Assembly: GCF_000317125.1 (NCBI RefSeq)
Contig: NC_019695.1
Location: 5,258,336 to 5,322,335, forward strand
Reading direction: 5' to 3'
Origin: Chroococcidiopsis thermalis PCC 7203
GTDB lineage: Bacteria > Cyanobacteriota > Cyanobacteriia > Cyanobacteriales > Chroococcidiopsidaceae
Length of the DNA: 64,000 nt
Part shown: piece after piece, positions 1 through 8,557 of the stretch
Layout: each line of letters starts with the position of its first letter
How positions within the stretch are numbered: position 1 is the stretch's first letter
The notes under the pieces: generated by a model
What the model was told of the DNA's origin: nothing
Seen by the model: the letters and a program-made list of their open reading frames with translations, nothing else
Databases searched by the model: none
Translations under genes and position numbers: made by a program

Positions 1-84
1 CCAGACGTATGTAGAGTTAAGGCAAATATAATCGTATCGTTTGAATATGCTTATACAAAGATAGTTATACAGCAAAAGTCATAC

Positions 85-1137
85 TCAATAGTTATTATTC
101 AAATTCGTGCTTGCTTCAAAAAACTTCATGATACTAGATCGCAACTGGAACCATTTTTTCTCACCCATGAGAAAACGAGTTACACATCTTACTAATAAAG
201 TTGCTGATTCTAAAGTAACAGAGGGATTAATCATTACTGCGGACTTAAGTTTAACCAGTGCTTTAGAAAAATTTCCTATCTCCATATACATTTTGGCAGA
301 CAAAAGATTCACGCAACTTTGTGCTTGCTTATCATCTAAAATTCCTCTTTTCTTAGCTCTACTTAATACTTCTGCAATATCATTAACCAAGCTTGTAGTG
401 ATAGTAAATGTTTTCGATGCTGAGTGTAGGCGAAATAGAGCTAAGTTATAAGAAATATGTTTTAATGGTATTTTTTCAGCTAACTTAATCCATAGGTCAA
501 AGTCCATTGCATAATGGAGTGATAAATCTATTCCTCCAACTTCACGAACGGACTCTACTGGAGCAAAGACAGCTGGTTGCGGTAAGTGATATTTCCAAGC
601 TATAATTTTTTCAAGTGTCATATCTGGACACTGGCGAGGACAGAGACCAAGATCGTTATCGCATTCATCAATAAATCTGGCTAATCCATAAATAATACTA
701 GGTTGCTCTGCTTCCATCCATGCGGAAACTACTTTAAAAAGTGCATTCTGAACTAGAACATCATCAGAATTAAGCCAAGAAAAAATTTCTCCTTTAATTC
801 TAGCAAGTCCTTTGTTGATAGCATCACTCTGACCGCGATCGCTTTCACTTATCCAATGAAAACGTGAATCGCTTTCGTATTCTTTTAAAATAGATATTGT
901 TTCATCTGTGCTACCTCCATCGATTACCCAATACTCAATTTTCTCGTAATTCTGCGTTAGAACGCTTTCAATCGTCTTCCTAATAAACTTTCCTTGGTTG
1001 TATGATGGCGTAATAATACTAACCAAGGGTAGAGATAAATTAGTTTTAGCTTTTAACAAATCATACTCAGACATTAAATAGCTAGCCTCTAAGTTAGAAT
1101 TTATTTTCACTTGATGTTGGTAGCAAAAATTCAACAT
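85..1137 (-). CDS. Glycosyltransferase family 2
   Basis: 350-aa cytoplasmic GT-A glycosyltransferase, expected to add a sugar to a lipid-linked polysaccharide repeat unit. The GT2 N-terminal signature 'VSIITPSYNQGKF' lies at about residues 39-51, 'VIDGGSTDET' at 71-80, and the metal/nucleotide-sugar DXD-like motif 'NSDD' at 123-126. The C-terminal third is less conserved and helical. It is the last visible gene of a long minus-strand polysaccharide operon and starts 5 bp after the stop of the Wzy/ligase gene, so translational coupling is likely. Met22 (around 1074) is an alternative start, because the first 21 residues precede the conserved domain. Donor and acceptor cannot be read from sequence. 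The 84 bases beyond its stop hold nothing I recognise. Confidence 0.88.
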   Translation of the reverse strand: MLNFCYQHQVKINSNLEASYLMSEYDLLKAKTNLSLPLVSIITPSYNQGKFIRKTIESVLTQNYEKIEYWVIDGGSTDETISILKEYESDSRFHWISESDRGQSDAINKGLARIKGEIFSWLNSDDVLVQNALFKVVSAWMEAEQPSIIYGLARFIDECDNDLGLCPRQCPDMTLEKIIAWKYHLPQPAVFAPVESVREVGGIDLSLHYAMDFDLWIKLAEKIPLKHISYNLALFRLHSASKTFTITTSLVNDIAEVLSRAKKRGILDDKQAQSCVNLLSAKMYMEIGNFSKALVKLKSAVMINPSVTLESATLLVRCVTRFLMGEKKWFQLRSSIMKFFEASTNLNNNY

Positions 1138-1142
1138 ACTAG

Positions 1143-2423
1143 TTAAGAGTTAAACTGCGTGTATGCCTCATCTATTCTTCGATCTTTTTTGTAGATTTTA
1201 CGTTTAACAAGAACACATCTACTTAAGTAAGTAGATAGATATACGTACAAAAACCAAATAATGCTTTGCCTTGCAGACAAGACTCCAACATCAGTTAAGT
1301 TAGAAATGATTACAAAAGTAATCAGAGTTATCGGCAAGATAGATTCAAGCTTACTAAACCGTTGTAACTCACCTATGGCTATAAAAATATTTCTCACTAA
1401 TGATATTAATAAAGCTAACATACCAAGTAAGCCCAATTGCAAACCTACATCTAATAATCCATTGTGGGCATGAGGTGCTTGCCATCTGATTCTTTGCCAG
1501 ATATCAGCACAAGGACCATCTAAACCTGTCCAAAAAGCATTCAGTCCATAGCCTAATACTGGACGTTCCATAATTTTTTCCCAAACCATTCCCCAAAGAA
1601 TTGTCCGCCCAGTACCCGTAGTATCACGGCGAAAAAAGTCGAGGACGGTTTCATGATTTGTAGCTAATAAAGTAATTACTGAAGTAATAAAAAATAAAAT
1701 AAATGAAATTAAAACAACGTTTTTTGTTTTGAGAGTTCGTAATAATAACAAAATAATTAAGATCTCCAATAGTGATAAATAGGCACTGACAGTATTTGTA
1801 ATTGCTAACGAAACTGTACATATGGCAACAATGCTCCAGCTGATGGCTCTATAATGTTTCGTATGCAACGCATGAATTAACCATAGAACTATACCTAGTA
1901 CCATTATTCGTCCGCAATTTGTTGGATGACTTAATAAGCCTTGAAAACGCAACCCGGTACGCAAGTCAAGCAAAAAGGCATTAGCTGGCATAAATAGAGC
2001 AAATACTAAGCCTAAAATTGCTATAATTGCAAGCGACCAGCGAAATAGCTTCAGTACTTCATTTAAGCTATAACTAGTACCAAGGTAAATGCCAAAAATT
2101 GTTATTGCTAAAAGTGAAATACTATGAAAAAAAGTACTTATAGGTACTGCTGACCAAATTGTAGAAAGAAGTGATAGGGTAAGAAGTACGCATAAAAAAA
2201 TATCTTTAAATACTAACTTTAATGTTTGCTTATACTTAAGACTTGCTAGGAGAACTCCTAATCCGTAGATACAATAGTGAATTAAGCTTGTAAAGGGATT
2301 ATAAGCTTCTAATAATCTAGTACTTGGGTCTGGTTTTTCTAACGAAATTCCCATGAACATACACAATGAACATACAATAAAAACGTTTTTTATAAGTTTT
2401 AAATAATTTGCTTTATTCTTCAT
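1143..2423 (-). CDS. O-antigen ligase / Wzy-type polymerase family membrane protein
   Basis: 426-aa polytopic membrane protein of the Wzy_C (O-antigen ligase, PF04932) superfamily. It should polymerise or ligate lipid-linked repeat units on the periplasmic face of the inner membrane. About 10-12 hydrophobic segments are visible. The diagnostic region near residues 290-335 contains 'GYGLNAFW' followed by 'PHAHNGLLDVGLQLGLLG', including the conserved His-Asn of the family. In a cluster with a flippase and a tyrosine-kinase co-polymerase, the Wzy polymerase role is more likely than lipid-A ligation, but the family alone does not separate the two. Lower GC than the neighbouring core genes, as is usual for polysaccharide loci. 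Confidence 0.85.
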   Translation of the reverse strand: MKNKANYLKLIKNVFIVCSLCMFMGISLEKPDPSTRLLEAYNPFTSLIHYCIYGLGVLLASLKYKQTLKLVFKDIFLCVLLTLSLLSTIWSAVPISTFFHSISLLAITIFGIYLGTSYSLNEVLKLFRWSLAIIAILGLVFALFMPANAFLLDLRTGLRFQGLLSHPTNCGRIMVLGIVLWLIHALHTKHYRAISWSIVAICTVSLAITNTVSAYLSLLEILIILLLLRTLKTKNVVLISFILFFITSVITLLATNHETVLDFFRRDTTGTGRTILWGMVWEKIMERPVLGYGLNAFWTGLDGPCADIWQRIRWQAPHAHNGLLDVGLQLGLLGMLALLISLVRNIFIAIGELQRFSKLESILPITLITFVIISNLTDVGVLSARQSIIWFLYVYLSTYLSRCVLVKRKIYKKDRRIDEAYTQFNS

Positions 2424-2474
2424 CGTTTTTTGATAGAGAAAATGAGTCTAATTATATTGCTGAAATTTGCTTTA

Positions 2475-3722
2475 TTAAGAGGGACTTATTTCAGTGAAAA
2501 TAGACGTATAGCGTTGTGCTTGGATTGCTGACGTAAATTCGCACTCTGCTTTTTCACGGGCAATTTTGCACAGCTTGCTATGTCTCTCAAGATTTACTAA
2601 TACCCAGGCAATTCCTTGTGCTAAATCCTCTGTTTTATAAGCCTGAGCGAGGTAACCATTTCTCTGATGTTCGATCATATCTGGCATACCTCCAATATTG
2701 AAAGCTACACAGGGGGTTCCACAAGAAAGTGCTTCCATCACTGTGTTAGGTAAGTTATCCTGAATCGAAGGAGCAACAAAAACATCTGCTGCTGCGTAGA
2801 TCAAAGCAAGAGAAATATCGTCACTTAATTTACCTAAGTAGTGAGTCTTAAACCCAAAATCAAGTTGTGAACTAGGCTGGCTTGCACCCATAACAACTAG
2901 AGACAGCTGCTCTTTCCATTCAGATTTACTCAGGCTCAGCAATGCTTGTTGAAGAAGATGAAAACCCTTCCTTGGATCGCTTGTTGCATTCATTGCTCCG
3001 AACAAGACAAGAAGTTTATCTTCAGGTAGTCCAAGGAGTTGTCTTGCTAGTTGCCTGTTCATCGGCTTATATCTGTCAGTATCTAAACCATTTGGAATCA
3101 CCTCAATTCTTAAATCCTTAAACAGAGAACTAGAACTTACACACTTCGCCAGCCATTTGCTAGGAGTAACAATCGTCAAGTTAATATTCTTCCAAGCTTT
3201 TGCTTTCCGTTGCCAAACCCAATGAGATAAGTCATGGTTGCTACTGCTCGAAAGTTGCGGACAAGCACCACAGGAGTCAATGTAGCGATCGCATTCTTGG
3301 TTATAGTGACATCCTCCCGTAAAAGCCCACATATCGTGCAATGTCCAAACAATAGGCTGAGTAAATTTAGTGAGAGTTTCAATATTCAAAAATCCATGAC
3401 ATACCCAATGCAGATTAATCACATCTGGATCGATCTGAGCTACTTTCGCAGCTACCCGTTCAGGTAACCATTGTAGTGAATAAATTTCGCGCTCAGATTT
3501 CTTATAAGCAAGTAAGGGCAATCTATCTAAGGTTAACCTGAGTTTAGCAATACCCTTATCTATTTTGCTTCTTGGAGAAATTACAGTTACGTCATCACTT
3601 GTCTTAGTTTGTACCAACATCTGGGAAGAAACATCAATAGACTGTAACCCTTGATGCAAGCGATAAGCAGCACGAGCTGCTCCTCCATTTATATCGGCAG
3701 TGCTAAGAATTAAAGGTTTCAT
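2475..3722 (-). CDS. Glycosyltransferase family 4 (GT-B)
   Basis: 415-aa GT-B fold retaining glycosyltransferase. The N-terminal acceptor domain opens with 'STADINGGAARAAYRLHQGL', typical of GT4 enzymes. The C-terminal nucleotide-sugar domain has 'FGAMNATSDPRKGFHLLQQAL' and the signature around residues 320-350 ('PSIQDNLPNTVMEALSCGTP', then 'GGMPDMIEH'), with the second Glu of the EX7E element in 'MEALSCG'. It sits in the minus-strand polysaccharide operon between the Wzy-like gene and a methyltransferase. Sugar specificity is not predictable. A Cys-rich stretch near residues 142-155 ('CHYNQECDRYIDSCGACP') is typical of a GT4 subgroup and may bind metal; that role is inference. Confidence 0.88.
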   Translation of the reverse strand: MKPLILSTADINGGAARAAYRLHQGLQSIDVSSQMLVQTKTSDDVTVISPRSKIDKGIAKLRLTLDRLPLLAYKKSEREIYSLQWLPERVAAKVAQIDPDVINLHWVCHGFLNIETLTKFTQPIVWTLHDMWAFTGGCHYNQECDRYIDSCGACPQLSSSSNHDLSHWVWQRKAKAWKNINLTIVTPSKWLAKCVSSSSLFKDLRIEVIPNGLDTDRYKPMNRQLARQLLGLPEDKLLVLFGAMNATSDPRKGFHLLQQALLSLSKSEWKEQLSLVVMGASQPSSQLDFGFKTHYLGKLSDDISLALIYAAADVFVAPSIQDNLPNTVMEALSCGTPCVAFNIGGMPDMIEHQRNGYLAQAYKTEDLAQGIAWVLVNLERHSKLCKIAREKAECEFTSAIQAQRYTSIFTEISPS

Positions 3723-3783
3723 CTAATGCAGCATTTAAATGATGAATAATTTCTCTGATTCCAGCCCAGCATTAATAAAAATT

Positions 3784-4605
3784 TCATTGTTTTATTCCTT
3801 CTATAAATAAAGAATCTGGTTTTCTCAATAACCCCTTAATAGTATCTAAGCTATAAGTATTAAAATCTGGGATTCGGCTTTCGTCAGCTCGACAAACTAA
3901 TACATCTTTAAATCCAACTTTACTCAGTAGCTGTCTTAGCGAAAAACGATCGTACATCCAGCGATGAATTTCACCTGTATTTCTCATCAACCCTTCATCA
4001 AATGCAAGTCTTACTTCCTTACCTGCGGTTATTGTTACTATATTTCGTGCTAAGTAAATTCTCAAGTTATGTAATAACCACGACCAATTTTTTGACTTCA
4101 ACTTTTGCCAATTTGTCTTTTCTTCCTGTTGAAGCCAATTTTGTTCTGCTTCCCAGCCAATTCGAGACTTAATAAATTGTTTATTTTGCAGATTGGGGCT
4201 GCTCAAATAATTAATCATTTCTCCACCTTTAGAAGTGCGAACCATTTGATCCAAAAGCTCTAAAGTCATCCAAGTATAGTCTGCCTCTGCCTCCGTAACT
4301 CCAGCCTCAACTTGCTCTAAGGTATAAAGGTAGCTTTTTACTATTGATTCAAGATCGGGTACAACTATTCTGATGACACCATGCGGCTTCAGTACGCGGA
4401 AACATTCGGATACCAGACTCTTCGCGTCACTTTGGCTCTGATGCTCCAGTACATGTGAACTATAGCAAGCATCAAAATATCCATTGGGGTAAGGCAAGCC
4501 TTTGCGTATATCGTGGCTTTGAACATTTGGTGAGGAGGACACTAAATCAATGTTTGTCCATGCTTGATGAAAAGAAGAGCCACAGCCAATATTTAGAAGT
4601 TGCAT
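3784..4605 (-). CDS. SAM-dependent methyltransferase in polysaccharide locus
   Basis: 273-aa class I SAM methyltransferase. Motif I is at the very N-terminus ('LLNIGCGSSFH', residues 3-13), with the acidic residue of motif II in 'WTNIDLV' and the post-motif 'SSHVLEHQSQSDAKSLVSECFRVLKPHG' (Methyltransf_11 type). The C-terminal half is an accessory region. The likely job is O- or N-methylation of a sugar in the repeat unit, inferred only from the cluster. The gene ends about 60 bp before the GT4 start and begins 9 bp after the pyruvyl-transferase stop, so it belongs to the same transcription unit. Confidence 0.82.
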   Translation of the reverse strand: MQLLNIGCGSSFHQAWTNIDLVSSSPNVQSHDIRKGLPYPNGYFDACYSSHVLEHQSQSDAKSLVSECFRVLKPHGVIRIVVPDLESIVKSYLYTLEQVEAGVTEAEADYTWMTLELLDQMVRTSKGGEMINYLSSPNLQNKQFIKSRIGWEAEQNWLQQEEKTNWQKLKSKNWSWLLHNLRIYLARNIVTITAGKEVRLAFDEGLMRNTGEIHRWMYDRFSLRQLLSKVGFKDVLVCRADESRIPDFNTYSLDTIKGLLRKPDSLFIEGIKQ

Positions 4606-4614
4606 TTGTTTATC

Positions 4615-5565
4615 TTATGTATTGAGAAATTGATTTTTCCATTGATTAATATTTTGTAAAGGAAGCTTTATTTTAGTTTCGTACTTTGAGTTAATCCAAC
4701 TAGCTATTGCTATTAAATTATCTCGTTCAATGACAGGTAAATTAGTATTCTTAGCTATCTCAGTAGCTCTATTATCTACTGAAAGAATTAGCGTTCTTTT
4801 TTTATGTTGCAAAGCTCGGACTCCTGCATGTAACCGCGTACCCAAGTAATCAACTTTATTTTCAGACAAACACCGATCTAACCCTTTTAAGCTAGGTTGA
4901 AGATATATAACTTTGTCACTACAAATACTTCGCATATATTCATAGTCTTTTGGTTGTTGTGTCCAAAAATAAATCTGCTTGTATTCTTTCTCCAGTAAGT
5001 TAACTAATTTTGAGTCGAAATCTGGATGTTGATTGTACTCAGTAAAAGTGACTAATACCGAGTCTGCTCTCTCTTGTGGAATACTACGACAATGTTCCTC
5101 TGTTAATTTCCACATTGTCGGACAAGAAGTATTAATTACATTTTTTACGCCAATAGAGTTCAATTTCTGTTCAGTATAACTATCTCTAACAGAATGTAAG
5201 TAATTTTTATCTAGTAAATTTTTATATAAGATTTGAGTGTAAAGATTTGGTTTGTTTTGGTATTGCCACCAACCTACACCACATAAAATTATATTTTTGA
5301 CAAACATTGAATCCCATAAACTAACTTTCCATTGGTTATACCAATTCATATTAGATGACAATAAATTTGTACCACCTAATAATTTTAATTCACTTCCTCT
5401 CATATATTGATAGGAAGTTTTTGATATTACATCATGGGTTTGAATATGAATAGTTAAAATATTATCAAAAATGTCTTCCATGACATTTGTAATCGCATCC
5501 ATAATGATTCGATCGCCAAGATTAGAACTACAAATACTAGTATCTAGAATTGAAATCATTTTCAT
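4615..5565 (-). CDS. Polysaccharide pyruvyl transferase family protein
   Basis: 316-aa protein of the polysaccharide pyruvyl transferase family (CsaB/WcaK/ExoV-like, PF04230), which adds ketal-linked pyruvate from PEP to sugars and so makes the polymer acidic. Family hallmarks seen: N-terminal 'SNLGDRIIMDAI' (the 'N.GD' motif, residues 14-25), 'LKLLGGTNLLSS' (the G-G-[GT]-N segment), and 'VDYLGTRLHAGVRALQHKKRTLIL', where 'R.H' is the conserved catalytic/binding motif near residue 240. Neighbours are an HlpA-like glycosyltransferase and a methyltransferase. The acceptor sugar is unknown. AT-rich compared with the rest of the window. Confidence 0.82.
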   Translation of the reverse strand: MKMISILDTSICSSNLGDRIIMDAITNVMEDIFDNILTIHIQTHDVISKTSYQYMRGSELKLLGGTNLLSSNMNWYNQWKVSLWDSMFVKNIILCGVGWWQYQNKPNLYTQILYKNLLDKNYLHSVRDSYTEQKLNSIGVKNVINTSCPTMWKLTEEHCRSIPQERADSVLVTFTEYNQHPDFDSKLVNLLEKEYKQIYFWTQQPKDYEYMRSICSDKVIYLQPSLKGLDRCLSENKVDYLGTRLHAGVRALQHKKRTLILSVDNRATEIAKNTNLPVIERDNLIAIASWINSKYETKIKLPLQNINQWKNQFLNT

Positions 5566-5596
5566 ACAGCTTCCTTTGATTGTGAATATAAAATAG

Positions 5597-6514
5597 TTAA
5601 AGAATATTAAATTTTTTCTTCAGTTTGGCAAGCAAATTATTTTCTATTACTTTTTTAAAAAATTTTCGATCGTAGTTTCGATCGACTGCTGTGAAATCAT
5701 TCATTTTAATAGGGTATTTTAAATCTAATAACTTAAGCTCTGCTATTTTTGAATTTTTAGATTTAGTATGAGTAGAATTTTCTCCAAAACCAATATTAGA
5801 GATTAAATTTCTCGCAGGAACAACCGACAAACCAGACTGAGCTAGACGAGCAAAACTCCATTGATAATCCCATGCATTTAAACAAGAGCTATTTTGATAA
5901 GTTATCCAAAATATTTTTGCTCTTGCCTTAAATTGTTTATCACTTGAAAGCACATCACAAATTCTATCTCTTATTTCCTTCCGTCCCCATAGTTTGATCT
6001 CATGATCGTAATATTTCCAAGCTCTTTTCCAAGATGCCCAACCCCAAATCCCACCATAGTATGAAAAGTGATAGTCTTGAATATTAAATTTCCATTCTTC
6101 TAAAAAGTTTGTACCACTAATCATCATAATCCGCTCGTCATCTTTGTATCTATTCAACATTTGTTCGCAAAACGTAAAAAAACTCGGATGAGGTAAGCAG
6201 TCATCCTCAAGAAATATAGCTTCTTCTACTTGCTCAAATACCCAAGTAATACCTGTAGCTGGACGTATTCCACATCCTAAATTTACGTCAGAGTAATTCT
6301 TTATTACTTCACACTTCCAATCGACTTGTTCAATAATTGCACGGGTAGCAGCACATTTTTCTGCTTCACCTGGTTTATCTGCACGCGGTCCATCAGCAAT
6401 AACAAAAAGCTTTGAAGGTTTAGCTTCACGAATTGCCTCAAAAACTTTTGCAGTCGTGTCAGGTCGATTAAAAATGATAAAGGCGACAGGGGTTTTCAAT
6501 TGCCAACTAGTCAT
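5597..6514 (-). CDS. Glycosyltransferase-like (HlpA-type nucleotide-diphospho-sugar transferase)
   Basis: 305-aa GT-A fold protein of the type often labelled 'hemolytic protein HlpA-like' in databases. It begins 'TPVAFIIFNRPDTTAKVFEAI', has the nucleotide-sugar segment 'VNLGCGIRPATGITWVFEQV' and the DXD-type motif 'LEDDCLPHPSFF' near residue 100, followed by 'YYGGIWGWASWKRAWKYYD', characteristic of this family. Despite the database name there is no reason to expect haemolysis; a role in polysaccharide assembly fits the locus. It ends 31 bp before the next operon gene (pyruvyl transferase) and starts 2 bp after the FkbM methyltransferase stop. Confidence 0.82.
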   Translation of the reverse strand: MTSWQLKTPVAFIIFNRPDTTAKVFEAIREAKPSKLFVIADGPRADKPGEAEKCAATRAIIEQVDWKCEVIKNYSDVNLGCGIRPATGITWVFEQVEEAIFLEDDCLPHPSFFTFCEQMLNRYKDDERIMMISGTNFLEEWKFNIQDYHFSYYGGIWGWASWKRAWKYYDHEIKLWGRKEIRDRICDVLSSDKQFKARAKIFWITYQNSSCLNAWDYQWSFARLAQSGLSVVPARNLISNIGFGENSTHTKSKNSKIAELKLLDLKYPIKMNDFTAVDRNYDRKFFKKVIENNLLAKLKKKFNIL

Positions 6515-6516
6515 AG

Positions 6517-7233
6517 TTACAACCCAGAATCCTTAAATATCAAAGTTCTACATGTTTTGGCAAAAAGTTCATATCCTTGTTGAGCAAGAAATTGATATGT
6601 TTCACTTTTTGTCAAAGCGTTCATGCTGAAATTTAAACATTCAATCAAAATATATTCTGGTCTAAAAGTTTGCCAATCGTTTGAATGAAGAACTTCTAAA
6701 TCTAGTCCTTCAACATCAATAGACATAAAATCTATTTTTCGATCGAAATCAAAGTTATTTTTTAATAATTCCCTGAGAGTTATAGTAATAATATTTTGCT
6801 CTTTAAGAAGTTGCCAACCATGATTAATCCTTTCAGTAGCTAAGTTTTTATCAAATGTATTAAGAGCAGATTCATTAAACATAAAAAAAGACATTTCTCT
6901 TTTTTCGTTAGTAATAGCTGCTTCTATATTAATATCTCTCGATCTAAGTTTTCTAAAGAGAACCATACTACCTGGCATCGCATCAATATTTATTCCGTTC
7001 CAACCTTTTTTATAAAATAAATAAGTGTTTGAAAATCGTTTTGGATGGTGTGCGCCTACATCAATATAAAATCCATTAGTTTTACATTCAAAGATTCTTC
7101 TCAAAATTATATCTTCACCTTCTTGTGAATATGATTGAGTGGCGTAACTATTAAACAGCTTTTCTTTTATACTTTGCATGTAACTCCATAGTCTGTTAGG
7201 AAGAAGTTTCTTTAGAATGAGTTTCATGTTCAT
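6517..7233 (-). CDS. FkbM family methyltransferase
   Basis: 238-aa FkbM-type SAM methyltransferase (Methyltransf_21). Seen: 'SQEGEDIILRRIF' near residue 36, the SAM-binding 'GFYIDVGAHHPKRFSNTYLFYKKG', and 'IDFMSIDVEGLDLEVLHSNDW' near residue 165 (the D-V-E-G motif typical of FkbM). The family methylates hydroxyl groups on sugars and natural products; here the cluster points to sugar O-methylation. It shares a 4-bp ATGA overlap with the upstream flippase gene (7230-7233), so translation is coupled. An ATG at 7233 with a second Met at residue 3 leaves a two-codon ambiguity in the start. Confidence 0.85.
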   Translation of the reverse strand: MNMKLILKKLLPNRLWSYMQSIKEKLFNSYATQSYSQEGEDIILRRIFECKTNGFYIDVGAHHPKRFSNTYLFYKKGWNGINIDAMPGSMVLFRKLRSRDINIEAAITNEKREMSFFMFNESALNTFDKNLATERINHGWQLLKEQNIITITLRELLKNNFDFDRKIDFMSIDVEGLDLEVLHSNDWQTFRPEYILIECLNFSMNALTKSETYQFLAQQGYELFAKTCRTLIFKDSGL

Positions 7234-8546
7234 TTACTCCAATCAATTAGAAAAAGTGCCTGGAATTGAATAAAAAATATTTTTCTTGCTTTTCTACTAA
7301 ATAAATTTGCAATAAAGGCAGCAAAAGCATAGGAAATAACAGTAGCGATCGCTGCACCATTCCCAGAGTAAGTAGGAATTAAGAGAAAATTCAGTAACAC
7401 ATTGGCGATCGCACCAATCAGTGTTCTTTGCAAGGAAAGCTTTGTCAAGCCCTCGGTAATAAACCAAGGAGAAGTAGCAACACCCATAAAGACGAATAGA
7501 GATGCCCAAATATGGATTGCAAGAATAGAACTGGCTGCAATATATTCTTGACCGAACAACCCTACCACGAAGGTTTTCGATAGAAATGTCATAGGTATTG
7601 CGATCGCTGTGGATAAAAATACCATCAGCCGCAATAGCTGTTTTATGCGCTGGTAGTAAAGACTTTCACTTATTCCCTTTGCTTCGATAATAGTGGGAAA
7701 CATAGAAGAGGCGATAGCTGTGGGAATGAAATACCAGACTTCAGAGATCCGAGTAGCTGCTGAGTAAAGCCCGACGGCGCGATCGTCGATCATCTGTCCC
7801 AGCATAATCTGGTCGATTCGCATATAAATCATAATCGTCAGTCCCGAAAGCATCAGTGCCCAACTTTCTTTAAGTAAGGCGATCGCACGGGTAAGGCTCC
7901 AACGCCAAGCCCAAAAGCTATATCCTTGCATTCGGTAGTTGATCGCTAACCCAATTGCACCTAACCCGCTTTCTAGCAAAACTACCCAAGCAAAAGCTAT
8001 TAGAGATGCATTAATTTGAATTAAAGTTAACTTGACAAGGGTGATAACGATAAACGCTAGATTCTTAGCAATAACCGTATATTTTGATTGAACCTGCGCC
8101 TGAAATTGTAAATCAATGGTGTCAAAAGCCTGAAAAATTACTCCAACTGATAAAACACTGACTACCCAAGAAGTTAGCCGATCTCCTGAACGTAACAACG
8201 AAATGCTAAAAATTGATAGTACAACTAATACAATTCCACCAAGAAGTTTGAGAAAGAAAGTAGTACCAAGAATTTCATCCTTATATGAAGAATCACGTAC
8301 AATTTCACGAATTACTATGTTGTCCAAACCTAAAGTTGCAAATGGAGTTAGCAAAGCTACGAAAGCAGTGGCATAGTTTAATAGCCCAAATTGCTGAGTT
8401 CCCAAATAACGAGCTACCCACACACCTACAAAAAGCCCAACACCCATGCGAAGGATACGGTCAGCAAACAGCCAACTAGTATTTACCGCAACTTTACGTA
8501 ACTGAGGGCTAAATCTTTCGCGGATTGACACAATAGATTTGAACAT
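7230..8546 (-). CDS. Wzx-type polysaccharide flippase (MOP superfamily)
   Basis: 438-aa integral membrane protein with about 12 predicted hydrophobic helices and the polysaccharide-synthesis signature at its N-terminus ('NTSWLFADRILRMGVGLFVGVWVARYLG' region, residues 22-50), followed by 'QFGLLNYATAFVALLTPFATLGLD'. It would flip undecaprenyl-PP-linked repeat units to the periplasmic face, passing them to the Wzy-like protein at 1143-2423 and the co-polymerase kinase just upstream. It starts 11 bp after the kinase gene stop and overlaps the FkbM gene by 4 bp. Assignment to the family is firm; the substrate is not known. Confidence 0.88.
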   Translation of the reverse strand: MFKSIVSIRERFSPQLRKVAVNTSWLFADRILRMGVGLFVGVWVARYLGTQQFGLLNYATAFVALLTPFATLGLDNIVIREIVRDSSYKDEILGTTFFLKLLGGIVLVVLSIFSISLLRSGDRLTSWVVSVLSVGVIFQAFDTIDLQFQAQVQSKYTVIAKNLAFIVITLVKLTLIQINASLIAFAWVVLLESGLGAIGLAINYRMQGYSFWAWRWSLTRAIALLKESWALMLSGLTIMIYMRIDQIMLGQMIDDRAVGLYSAATRISEVWYFIPTAIASSMFPTIIEAKGISESLYYQRIKQLLRLMVFLSTAIAIPMTFLSKTFVVGLFGQEYIAASSILAIHIWASLFVFMGVATSPWFITEGLTKLSLQRTLIGAIANVLLNFLLIPTYSGNGAAIATVISYAFAAFIANLFSRKARKIFFIQFQALFLIDWSK

Positions 8547-8557
8547 ACAAATCTGAG

